Positions 52,003 to 60,225 of a stretch of DNA of 64,000 bases are shown here, in pieces. This DNA is from Trichomonas vaginalis G3 (Eukaryota > Parabasalia > Trichomonadida > Trichomonadidae), in the NCBI RefSeq assembly GCF_026262505.1, contig NC_067208.1, positions 2,790,001 to 2,854,000 on the forward strand, written 5' to 3'. The translations under genes and the position numbers were made by a program. The notes below the pieces were generated by a model. That model ran no database searches and was not told the DNA's origin. It was given only the letters and a program-made list of their open reading frames with translations. Each line of letters opens with the position of its first letter. Position 1 is the stretch's first letter.

Positions 52003-52959
52003 ATGACGAATCCAAACAAGGACCCCTATGTTTCTAAGGCAACAAAAAAAGCACTCATGATAAAAATCTTCAGTTCAACACCAAATGCTTGGTTTATGGA
52101 TATCTTGGAAAACATTCCGAGGTATAGAGAAGATGGACCACCATACTGGCTAATATTTGTTGGTCAAAACACAAGATACTGTGAAGCCATACCATTACAG
52201 TCTAAAAATATTTTAGATGTCTTAGCAGCTTTGACAATATTCGTTGACAAATACCATCCAACAAAACTATCGTCTGACTGTGAAAGTTCTTTCAAATCAG
52301 ATGATGTAAAAAACTATCTGCGTTCAAAAAATGTAAACCAATATTTCATTGTCGACCAAAACCATTCTGCTCTTGGTGTCATTGACGGTTGTATAAAAAT
52401 GTTAAGAGACTTAAACCAACCACAAGGTGGTGAGGTAGATGAAATGTCATATGACGACAAGTATAGACACTTCTCCCAGGCAAAGATGAGACAAGTTTTA
52501 AATATTTACAATAACCGTAAACAAAAAGGTTTGGGAAACCACTCCCCCGAAGAAATGAAAAACAACCCCGACTTAGAGAAAGACTATATATTTAATAGTT
52601 TAGTCAAAAGAGACAAACAAGAAAGAATGCCAGGCTTCAAACTTAAGAAAGGTGACAAAGTAAAAATAGAAATACCTAAACGCGACCCATATGAAAATAC
52701 TATTGACTATGACAACAAGTACCCGACAGGTACTCACATTCGTGTTCGTAAAAATAGAAGAAAGTATACAAGAGAATATTATGAAGTTTTAGGCAAACAT
52801 GGCAAAATGTACAGACTGCAAGCAGAAGATAAAACTACTATTGTCAGACCTCGTTTCAAACTTATCAAAGTTCAAGGTGGTATACTTTCAAAGACAGTTC
52901 CTAACAAATATAAGACAACTCCTGACGAATATGCTAAAGAAGTTGAAAATGACGACTAA
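52003..52959 (+). CDS. element 1: rve-family (retroviral-type) integrase
   Basis: It encodes 318 residues. The RNase H-like core begins NAWFMDILENIPRYR and continues with YWLIFVGQNTRYCEAIPL, then HPTKLSSDCESSFKSDDVKN and QNHSALGVIDGCIKMLRDL. This is the fold and spacing of Polinton integrases. A C-terminal beta-barrel region follows (KKGDKVKIEIPKRDPYENTI, YYEVLGKHGKMYRLQ, VRPRFKLIKVQ). The enzyme inserts the element into host DNA using the terminal inverted repeats. Element 2 presumably has its own outside the window. Confidence 0.85.
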   Translation: MTNPNKDPYVSKATKKALMIKIFSSTPNAWFMDILENIPRYREDGPPYWLIFVGQNTRYCEAIPLQSKNILDVLAALTIFVDKYHPTKLSSDCESSFKSDDVKNYLRSKNVNQYFIVDQNHSALGVIDGCIKMLRDLNQPQGGEVDEMSYDDKYRHFSQAKMRQVLNIYNNRKQKGLGNHSPEEMKNNPDLEKDYIFNSLVKRDKQERMPGFKLKKGDKVKIEIPKRDPYENTIDYDNKYPTGTHIRVRKNRRKYTREYYEVLGKHGKMYRLQAEDKTTIVRPRFKLIKVQGGILSKTVPNKYKTTPDEYAKEVENDD

Positions 52960-53513
52960 GCAATTCTATACCATGCGTAAACTGTCATGTAAGGTGGCAT
53001 GTAGTCTTTACTCTGCCCCGTTGTTTGCGTATATCCTGTAACGCGATGTGTATGGTTTCCTCCTCCCTCAGTGTTACTCCAGTAACAATCTATAGCAAAC
53101 TTAACGTCGTCTTTAACATCATATCCTTTACCTTTTGTCATTCTTGACCAATCCCAATATCTATGCTTATGCCAACCTTCTCGAGATGTACTTAAATCTA
53201 TGTAGTGACTGTGCGCAGGTAAGTTTTCACCTGAAATCGTTTTACTTCCACCTGTTTCCTTTGAAGAGTTTGCACAATACAAAAACCTGTCGACTATTTG
53301 AGTCCAAGTTCCAAAACCCAGAACTGTTTCTGGTCTGGTAGAGTTCATTGACGTATAAATAGAACCTATAGGATATACTGTTTGAAGTATTTCTGTCTTT
53401 AATGTTTGAAGCTCTGTTTTGTCTGCTTTCTTGTCATATAAATCTTGAGCAGTGAATTTAACTTTATTTTCATCCTCCATGACAAAAACATTTCTACATC
53501 TAATGTTTCTCAT
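52956..53513 (-). CDS. element 1: phage tail-fibre/collar-like protein
   Basis: It encodes about 185 residues from the ATG at 53513; 53480 is the alternative. After a short coiled coil (YDKKADKTELQTLKTEILQT) comes the classical phage collar/tail-fibre pattern: VYPIGSIYTSMNSTRPETVL, GFGTWTQIVDRFLYC, GGSKTISGENLPAHSHYIDL, GGGNHTHR and the end MPPYMTVYAWYRIA. In phages this fold is found at fibre tips and baseplates and often binds receptors. In a eukaryotic element it may be a virion attachment fibre, by inference. Its stop overlaps the integrase stop on the other strand. Confidence 0.8.
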   Translation of the reverse strand: MRNIRCRNVFVMEDENKVKFTAQDLYDKKADKTELQTLKTEILQTVYPIGSIYTSMNSTRPETVLGFGTWTQIVDRFLYCANSSKETGGSKTISGENLPAHSHYIDLSTSREGWHKHRYWDWSRMTKGKGYDVKDDVKFAIDCYWSNTEGGGNHTHRVTGYTQTTGQSKDYMPPYMTVYAWYRIA

Positions 53514-54250
53514 CGTCGTAAATGTTTTGTCAAGACTTTCTTGTCTATGTTTTGTCAAGTTCTTCTTCATCTAATTTCTCATGAACTTTCTTGTCTATGT
53601 TTTGTCAAGTTCTTCTTCATCTAATTTCTCATGAACTTTCTTGTCTATGTTTTGTCGAAACTTCATCGTACATGTTTTGTCAAGACTTTCTTGTCTATGT
53701 TTTGTCAAAACTTTCATCGTCTATGTTTTGTCAAGACTTTCTTGTCTATGTTTTGTCAAGACTTTCTTGTCTATGTTTTGTCAAGTTCTTCTTCATCTAA
53801 TTTCTCATGAACTTTCTTGTCTATGTTTTGTCAAGACTTTCTTGTCTATGTTTTGTCAAGTTCTTCTTCATCTAATTTCTCATGAACTTTCTTGTCTATG
53901 TTTTGTCAAGTTCTTCTTCATCTAATTTCTCATGAACTTTCTTGTCTATGTTTTGTCGAAACTTCATCGTACATGTTTTGTCAAGACTTTCTTGTCTATG
54001 TTTTGTCAAAACTTTCATCGTCTATGTTTTGTCAAGACTTTCTTGTCTATGTTTTGTCAAGACTTTCTTGTCTATGTTTTGTCAAGTTCTTCTTCATCTA
54101 ATTTCTCATGAACTTTCTTGTCTATGTTTTGTCAAGTTCTTCTTCATCTAATTTCTCATGAACTTTCTTGTCTATGTTTTGTCGAAACTTCATCGTACAT
54201 GTTTTGTCAAGACTTCTTCGTAAATGTTTTGTCAAGACTTCTTCGTCAAT

Positions 54251-54348
54251 GAGTGTAAATGACCCAAAAATATATTTTAGGTGAAGAGGTGAGATCTCAC
54301 CTGTTTTCTCACCTGTTTTTTCACCTCTTGAATTTTCATGAATTTCTT
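54251..54348 (+). repeat. palindromic cassette (forward)
   Basis: It has GAGTGTAAATGACCCAAAAATA, then TTTTAGGTGAAGAGGTGAG, ATCTCACC, two TTTTCTCACC-type units and GAATTTTCATGAATTTC. It is embedded in the repeat array. Confidence 0.85.
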
Positions 54349-55010
54349 CATCGTCAATGTTTTGTCAAAACTTTCATCGTATATGTTTTGTTGAGATTTC
54401 ATCGTATATGTTTTGTCAAGACTTCATCGTATATGTTTTGTCAAGACTTCATCGTATATGTTTTGTTGAGATTTCATCGTATATGTTTTGTCAAGACTTC
54501 ATCGTATATGTTTTGTTGAGATTTCATCGTATATGTTTTGTCAAGACTTCTTCGTAAATGTTTTGTCAAAATGTCATCGTATATGTTTTGTCAAGACTTT
54601 CTTGTCTAATTTCTCATGAACTTTCATCGTAAATGTTTTGTCAAGATTTTCTTGTCTATGTTTTGTCAAGACTTTCTTGTCTAATTTCTCATGAACTTTC
54701 ATCGTAAATGTTTTGTCGAAACTTTCTTGTCTAATTTCTCATGAACTTTCATCGTCAATGTTTTGTCAAAACTTTCTTGTCTATGTTTTGTCAAGACTTT
54801 CTTGTCTATGTTTTGTTGAGATTTCATCGTCAATGTTTTGTCGAGACTTCTTCATCTAATTTCTCATGAACTTTCTTGTCTATGTTTTGTCAAGTTCTTC
54901 TTCATCTAATTTCTCATGAACTTTCTTGTCTATGTTTTGTCAAAACTTTCTTGTCCATGTTTTGTCAAAACTTTATTGTCTATGTTTTGTCAAGTTCTTC
55001 TTCATCGTAA

Positions 55011-55110
55011 TGAGCGTAAATGACCCAAAAATATATTTTAGGTGAAGAGGTGAGATCTCACCTCTTTTCTCACCTCTTTTCTCACCTCATGAATTTTCAT
55101 GAATTTCTTC
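55011..55110 (+). repeat. palindromic cassette (forward)
   Basis: This is the fullest form: CGTAATGAGCGTAAATGACC, an AT-rich block, AGGTGAAGAG, the palindrome GAGGTGAGATCTCACCTC, two TTTTCTCACCTC units and ATGAATTTTCATGAATTTC. Confidence 0.85.
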
Positions 55111-56127
55111 ATCGTAAATGTTTTGTTGAGACTTCTTCGTCTATGTTTTGTTGAGATTTCATCGTAAATGTTTTGTCGAAACTTCTTCATCGTAAATGTT
55201 TTGTCAAGTTCTTCTTCATCTAATTTCTCATGAACTTTCATCGTAAATGTTTTGTCAAGTTCTTCTTCATCTAATTTCTCATGAACTTTCATCGTAAATG
55301 TTTTGTCAAGTTCTTCTTCATCTAATTTCTCATGAACTTCTTCGTAAATGTTTTGTCAAAACTTTCTTGTCTAATTTCTCATGAACTTTCTTGTCTATGT
55401 TTTGTCAAGACTTTCTTGTCTAATTTCTCATGAACTTTCATCGTAAATGTTTTGTCAAGATTTTCTTGTCTATGTTTTGTCAAGACTTTCTTGTCTAATT
55501 TCTCATGAACTTTCATCGTAAATGTTTTGTCGAAACTTTCTTGTCTAATTTCTCATGAACTTTCATCGTCAATGTTTTGTCAAAACTTTCTTGTCTATGT
55601 TTTGTCAAGACTTTCTTGTCTATGTTTTGTTGAGATTTCATCGTCAATGTTTTGTCGAGACTTCTTCATCTAATTTCTCATGAACTTTCTTGTCTATGTT
55701 TTGTCAAGTTCTTCTTCATCTAATTTCTCATGAACTTTCTTGTCTATGTTTTGTCAAGTTCTTCTTGTCTATGTTTTGTCAAGACTTTCTTGTCTAATTT
55801 CTCATGAACTTTCATCGTAAATGTTTTGTCGAAACTTCTTCATCGTCTATGTTTTGTCAAGTTCTTCTTCATCTAATTTCTCATGAACTTTCTTGTCTAT
55901 GTTTTGTCAAGTTCTTCTTCATCTAATTTCTCATGAACTTTCTTGTCTATGTTTTGTCAAGTTCTTCTTCATCTAATTTCTCATGAACTTTCTTGTCTAT
56001 GTTTTGTCAAGTCTTCTTCATCTAATTTCTCATGAACTTTCTTGTCTATGTTTTGTCAAAACTTTCTTGTCTATGTTTTGTCAAAACTTTATTGTCTATG
56101 TTTTGTCGAAACATTTACGATGAAATC

Positions 56128-56240
56128 ATGAAAATTCATGAAAATTCATGAAAATTCATGAGGTGAGAAAACAGGTGAGAAAAGAGGTGAGATCTCACCT
56201 CTTCACCTAAATTATATTTTTGGGTCATTTACGCTCATTA
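56128..56240 (-). repeat. palindromic cassette (reverse), right subterminal 1
   Basis: It has the same modules as the forward copies in inverse order, with three to four ATGAAAATTC units and the exact palindrome. Confidence 0.85.
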
Positions 56241-56278
56241 CGATGAAGAAGTTTCGACAAAACATTTACGATGAAATC

Positions 56279-56390
56279 ATGAAAATTCATGAAAATTCAT
56301 GAAAATTCATGAGGTTAGAAAAGAGGTTAGAAAAGAGGTTAGATCTCACCACTTCACCTAAAATATATTTTTGTCGGATTTACGCTCATT
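56279..56390 (-). repeat. palindromic cassette variant (reverse), right subterminal 2
   Basis: This copy uses GAGGTTAGAAAA units and a half-changed palindrome (GGTTAGATCTCACC), midway between the usual form and the left-end variant GGTTAGATCTAACC. Confidence 0.8.
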
Positions 56391-56471
56391 ACGAAGAAGT
56401 CTTGACAAAACATATACGAAGAAGTCATGACAAAACATTTACGAAGAAGTCTTGACAAAACATTTACGATG

Positions 56472-56646
56472 AAATTCATGAAAATTCATGAGGTGAGAAA
56501 AGAGGTGAGATCTCACCTCTTCACCTAAAATATATTTTTGTCGGATTTACGCTCATTACGATGAAATCATGACAAAACATTTACGAAGAAGTTTCGACAA
56601 AACATATACGAAGAAGTCTTGACAAAACATTTACGATGAAATCATG
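56472..56646 (-). repeat. palindromic cassette and iterons (reverse), right subterminal 3
   Basis: The cassette at 56472-56558 is followed by TTACGATGAA and GACAAAACATTTACGAAGAAG iterons. It mirrors the layout inside the left end. Confidence 0.8.
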
Positions 56647-56728
56647 ACAAAAAAGTCAACGGCTGGTCGGCTGGGGTTCGGTCCTCCTCTTGGGTCTTGG
56701 GAAAAATTTCTTATGGGCTGGAAGCCCT

Positions 56729-56801
56729 CCGAATAAAAACTTCATTTATACTAAACATCTTCAGGGCTAGAAGGCACGAAGTGCCTGGAAGCCCCACTAC
56801 C
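56729..56801 (-). repeat. right terminal inverted repeat of element 1
   Basis: It is the exact inverse of 33342-33414 and is followed by about 24 T (56802-56825). Outside it the host sequence AATTAGAG resumes. Confidence 0.95.
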
Positions 56802-56953
56802 TTTTTTTTTTTTTTTTTTTTTTTTAATTAGAGAAGCATTTGATCAATTTTTGTGTTAAACAACTATTTTTCGAATTTCTGAGATATGAAAATTAATTCA
56901 CTAACTTCTTAAAAACATGAATTGAATGAAAACTCTTAGAAGAAATGTTCATA

Positions 56954-56965
56954 TCACTTTCATTA
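56954..56965 (+). promoter_or_regulatory. initiator motifs of the DDE-USP gene
   Basis: TCACTT and TCATTA, both fitting the trichomonad Inr, lie directly before the ATG at 56966. The earlier in-frame ATG at 56945 is upstream of them and so is unlikely to be used. Confidence 0.65.
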
Positions 56966-58672
56966 ATGGAGTACAAGGATGATTCCGAGTTCTTGGATGA
57001 TATCCAGAAGTCCAAAACCCGATCCAAGGAAATCGTGAGAATGCAAATGCACTTAGCTTATCTTGATGAATCAGAGCCCGCAAGTGAAGATGAAAATCAA
57101 GCACCAGCTAATGCCGAAGAATTTAAAGTTGTCAGAAAGTTTAGCTTACAAAAATTCCTTGAGGCACACCCAATCTTAAATGTCAAAGACCTTTGTAACT
57201 TTTCTTTGGATCAACTCTTGTATTTAGTTGATGTTGTTCGCGAGCATGAGTTTTTATCCAGACGCGGTCGGAAAAACGGTTGTGATCCATTAGATGCGTT
57301 ATTCCTAACATTAACTTACTATTGCACTTATCTTCCATTGCAAAAAATGTCAGGAATTGTTAGTTTGAAACAGAGTTACCTCAGCAAAATCATTAACAAA
57401 ACAACAAACAGGATGTTCCCAATTTTCATTGCTGAATTCATTCCAAAACAATATTCTCCCTGTGACAAGGAGTTCGATAACTTTCCAACATGTGTTGCTG
57501 CAGTTGATAGCTCTACTATTCCTTTTACCGTTCCTCTTGATCTTGCTGAGCGTAAAAGTTCATGGGATGCTAAAAACCATTGCAATGGTATGAAGGTTCA
57601 AGTTCTTGTTAATCCTTTAGGACAGGTAATTCACATGAATACAAGTTTTTTAGCTTCAGTTCACGATAAGAAAGTATTTGATTTATCAGGAGCTTCAGAT
57701 TTTTTACATGTCCAACGTGGAGTTGAATCTGTTGCATTAGGACTTCTTGCAGATAGAGGTTACATCGGTATTCAGAAATACCATCCAACAGCCGTCATTA
57801 TGCAAAGAGGTGATGACGAAGAAGTTACAAAACGCAATAATGCGATTGCACATGATCGCCAAATTGTCGAACGCCGCTTTGCACGCGATAAAAGTAATTG
57901 GAGTGTCTTGGCAATAGGATATCGTGGTGAAAAAGGCAATCTTCCACTTATTGTTCAAGGATTGTTTGCTTTAGATAACTATCACATCGATTCCACACCT
58001 CTCAGTGAGAAGGATAACTGCGATTTTCCTTGCACTCCAAAAGATGAAAAAGAAGCTGCAGCAACACTAGAACCAAATGGTTCAGGAAGCCCAATGCCAA
58101 AGCCAAGATGTGTTCCAAAAGATCTTTATCTCCAAACTCCAGAAACTCCAATGAAGATTCCATCTCCACTAGCTGGATATGAAAAGATTGATAAGATACT
58201 TGTTAAAAGAACACAAAATGCAATCTACAACATCGAAACAAAAATGTCAATTCCAGGATTACATAATGAGGGAGCTACCTGCCATGTCAATGCCGTTTTG
58301 CAAGTTTTGTTCTACGTAAATACTTTCAGAAAAGATGTAATGGAGCATTTGGGAGATGTCGAATATACGCCAGTGAAAGCACTTGCCGAAATTTATGATC
58401 AGATGTTGCACTACCGCCACAAGGAATACACAATTTCATGCTCACAATTCATCACAACACTCGGCAAGCAATACTTCCAGCAGCAAGATGCCGATGACAC
58501 ATTTCAAAAGATTGTACATGATGTTACGGAATCAGCAAACAAACCAGATATTGCCGTTACATTAGTTAGTATCCCTAAGTCGTGTACTGTGGCACTGCGC
58601 GCCTCCGTACACCACTTAGCGGTTTTGACACTTTACAAAACCAGTAACGTATATTTTACAACAGAACCATAA
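56966..58672 (+). pseudogene. DDE transposase-ubiquitin protease fusion gene, cut by element 2
   Basis: Positions count from the ATG at 56945; the likely start is residue 8 (56966). Residues ~65-345 are a DDE_Tnp_4/IS5-like domain. A helical N-terminal part (DQLLYLVDVVREHEFLSRRG, MSGIVSLKQSYLSKIINKTT) precedes a complete-looking triad: Asp188 in AAVDSSTIPF, Asp270 in LLADRGYIG and Glu309 in VERRFARDKSNW. After a Pro-rich linker, residues ~436-540 are the start of a C19 ubiquitin-specific protease: the Cys box IPGLHNEGATCHVNAVLQVL (Cys446) and QQDADDTFQKIVHDV. The rest, with the catalytic His/Asp box, is missing because element 2 begins near 58575. The last ~30 codons are element 2 sequence. 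A host gene, perhaps a domesticated transposase. Confidence 0.8.
58575..58619. repeat. terminal hairpin of element 2
   Basis: CTAAGTCGTGTAC (58575-58587) pairs with GTACACCACTTAG (58607-58619) with one mismatch around a GC-rich loop. It marks the junction with the interrupted host gene and is probably the outermost part of the terminal repeat. Confidence 0.65.
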
Positions 58673-58714
58673 CACCAACTTAACCTTAAATATTTACAAA
58701 ACCATCTGACACAT

Positions 58715-58780
58715 AAACGATTTCACTAACGACTTCACTAACGAACTCACTAACGAATTCACTACCGTCCTCACTAAATA
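58715..58780 (+). repeat. subterminal iterons of element 2
   Basis: Four to five direct repeats of the 12-mer type TCACTAACGACT stand in a row. They lie between the terminal hairpin and the first gene, a place where replication or transposition proteins often bind (inference). Confidence 0.75.
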
Positions 58781-58819
58781 AAAAATAACCTTATTTTTAT
58801 TTTTTTTAAATTTTTTATT

Positions 58820-58825
58820 TCATTA
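58820..58825 (+). promoter_or_regulatory. initiator of the first element 2 gene
   Basis: TCATTA fits the trichomonad Inr and lies 7 bases before the ATG at 58833. Confidence 0.6.
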
Positions 58826-58832
58826 CAAAGAC

Positions 58833-59267
58833 ATGTCCGACTACATTTACTATGACTCTTTCCCAGAACGTTTCCGTGAACTATTCAAAACTCAAGTAAA
58901 ACTGAGAAACATGCATTTTAACAAAGACAGACCCATTGACGATGAAAGAAACCCTGAATATATTACAATCCCATATGACGCAAAGTTCATTGCATACATT
59001 CCTTATGGTCGCAGAGGAACGAAAACTATTTCAACAATGACGAAAAATTATTTCTGGAGCGATGAAGAAAATTGCCTTATCTACATAAATGCATACTTAA
59101 ATAAAGCTACATATTGTACAAAAGAAGGTTGGACTGGATTTGAGCTCTACATATACGACGACGATGGAAACAGACGTTGTGTATACCCATACGATAATAT
59201 GTACCATTGTTTTCATCAAGCATTAAACGAATACATAGTCAGTAAGGGTCTCATTCCTGCTGAGTAG
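58833..59267 (+). CDS. element 2: 144-residue protein of unknown function
   Basis: It is Tyr-, Asp- and Asn-rich (MSDYIYYDSFPERFRELFKT, YITIPYDAKFIAYIPYGRRG, CVYPYDNMYHCFHQALNEYI). Composition suggests a compact alpha/beta fold without a membrane segment. It has its own initiator. I do not recognise the family, and element 1 has no obvious counterpart. Confidence 0.65.
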   Translation: MSDYIYYDSFPERFRELFKTQVKLRNMHFNKDRPIDDERNPEYITIPYDAKFIAYIPYGRRGTKTISTMTKNYFWSDEENCLIYINAYLNKATYCTKEGWTGFELYIYDDDGNRRCVYPYDNMYHCFHQALNEYIVSKGLIPAE

Positions 59268-59342
59268 AAATGTTATATTTTTGTTCTGTCATTTATTTAA
59301 AATTAATGATATCACCACTCCCACACGTATGAAAACATAGCA

Positions 59343-59412
59343 CAAAAATAAATTTAGGTGAAGTGGTGAAATCTCACCTCTTTTTTCACCTCTTTTTTCA
59401 CCCGTTGAATTC
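59343..59412 (+). repeat. palindromic cassette in element 2
   Basis: TTTAGGTGAAGTGGTGAAATC, then TCACCTC, then two TTTTTTCACC units and CGTTGAATTC. This is the element 1 cassette in a second, different element, between convergent genes. Confidence 0.8.
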
Positions 59413-59418
59413 ATTGCT

Positions 59419-59664
59419 TTATAACTCTCTTCCTTTCTCCAACTCTTCTAACTTCTTCTTAAGTTCAGCAATGTTGTCCTCATGAAGTTTAATCTTCCTT
59501 AATATACCTTCTCTATCTAATGGTTGCTTTATCTTTCTAAACTGAACTCTACCATCCTTCATAGTATGAACGTAAAAACCTTCTGGAACCGCTCCTGATT
59601 TAATGTATTCTACCAAAAATTTTTGTTTCATTGCTTCAGTGACTTTAGTCGTCATTTCAATCAA
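59419..59664 (-). CDS. element 2: 81-residue protein with the shared motif
   Basis: KSGAVPEGFYVHTMKDGRVQ followed by FRKIKQPL matches HPFYYVSQSKDGKIYVRKRK in the protein at 61792-62226 and, more weakly, the element 1 protein at 50832-51392. A C-terminal coiled coil follows (KLHEDNIAELKKKLEELEKG). Unknown function. Confidence 0.6.
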   Translation of the reverse strand: MIEMTTKVTEAMKQKFLVEYIKSGAVPEGFYVHTMKDGRVQFRKIKQPLDREGILRKIKLHEDNIAELKKKLEELEKGREL

Positions 59665-59702
59665 ATAAAAATTTTAATATTAAATAAAAATAACGTTATT
59701 TT

Positions 59703-60161
59703 TCAGTAAGGAAACGCAGGAGTTTTACGATTTATTTGAGGAGTAGGTTCTGGTTTAAATGTTGGAGTCGGTTTAGGAGTTGACTTTTGAACAGGAGTTT
59801 GTACTTCCATAGGTTCATGAGTCATTGAAGGTTTTGCTTGTGAAGGCGTTGGTTTTGGCGAAGGTGTTGGAGTTTGTTTAACTTCAGCTACTTCAGTATT
59901 ATTTACAACATTTGTTTTATTTCTTTTCAACATCATAACTGCTCCTGCTGTAGCTAGCAAACCTAGTGGGAGACCATATTTTATATAAGGACTTGACCAA
60001 ATGCTATTTTTGACAGGAGCTGGTGGAACACCTAACCTTGGTGAGACTGCTCTTTGCCATTGTGCAGCTCGTAAGAAATATTCAATAGGTGCTCCATAAT
60101 CGTTTGGTAAAGTTTGTTTCATAGATGGTGAAGGTTCACGAGAGCTTGATGAAGAACTCAT
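59703..60161 (-). CDS. element 2: 152-residue membrane-anchored Pro/Thr-rich protein
   Basis: A Ser-rich start is followed by one membrane helix, YIKYGLPLGLLATAGAVMML, bounded by basic residues. The last ~70 residues are Pro/Thr/Lys repeats (TPTPSPKPTPSQAKPS). It is located directly behind the capsid region. It may be a membrane or entry protein of the virus form, or a stalk; that is inference. Confidence 0.6.
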   Translation of the reverse strand: MSSSSSSREPSPSMKQTLPNDYGAPIEYFLRAAQWQRAVSPRLGVPPAPVKNSIWSSPYIKYGLPLGLLATAGAVMMLKRNKTNVVNNTEVAEVKQTPTPSPKPTPSQAKPSMTHEPMEVQTPVQKSTPKPTPTFKPEPTPQINRKTPAFPY

Positions 60162-60225
60162 TTATAAGCTTTAAAAATAAACGTTCATCCTTTATTCCTC
60201 ACTGTCGTCAGTTGCTAAGTTATAG

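Larger units (their letters stand above)
53520..56112. repeat. 2.6-kb array derived from KilA-N gene pieces and an iteron
   Basis: Two modules alternate many dozens of times. One is an iteron of the type ATGTTTTGTCAAGACTT with TCATCGT or TTCGT joints. The other is TTCTTCATCTAATTTCTCATG plus AACTTTCTTGTCTATG, which on the minus strand encodes KKVHEKLDEEELD of the KilA-N gene at 48009. Higher-order blocks of about 250-500 bp are themselves repeated (for example 53591-53830 against 53890-54140). Long open frames here are by-products of the repeat. Two cassettes interrupt it. Confidence 0.85.
33311..56825. mobile_element. element 1: Polinton/Maverick-like virus-like element
   Basis: About 23.5 kb is bounded by A/T tracts and perfect 73-bp terminal inverted repeats. 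The outside bases AATT on both sides may be a short target duplication. Parts: a large structural-type protein region, major capsid region, packaging ATPase, rve integrase, SF3 helicase, penton-like protein, HNH endonuclease, KilA-N/Bro-type genes, a phage tail-collar-like protein and long repeat arrays. No protein-primed polymerase B and no recognisable protease are visible, which sets it apart from classical Polintons and nearer to Polinton-like viruses. Identical TIRs and long open frames suggest a recent insertion. It looks close to whole, with perhaps two or three breaks. Confidence 0.9.

Noticed and set aside
53591-54557. Long plus-strand open frames rich in SMFCQ and CLCFV
   Set aside because: They are products of the stop-free repeat array and repeat with its period.
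53520-56112. CRISPR-like array
   Set aside because: There are no constant repeats with unique spacers. The spacers are themselves repeats derived from the element's own gene.
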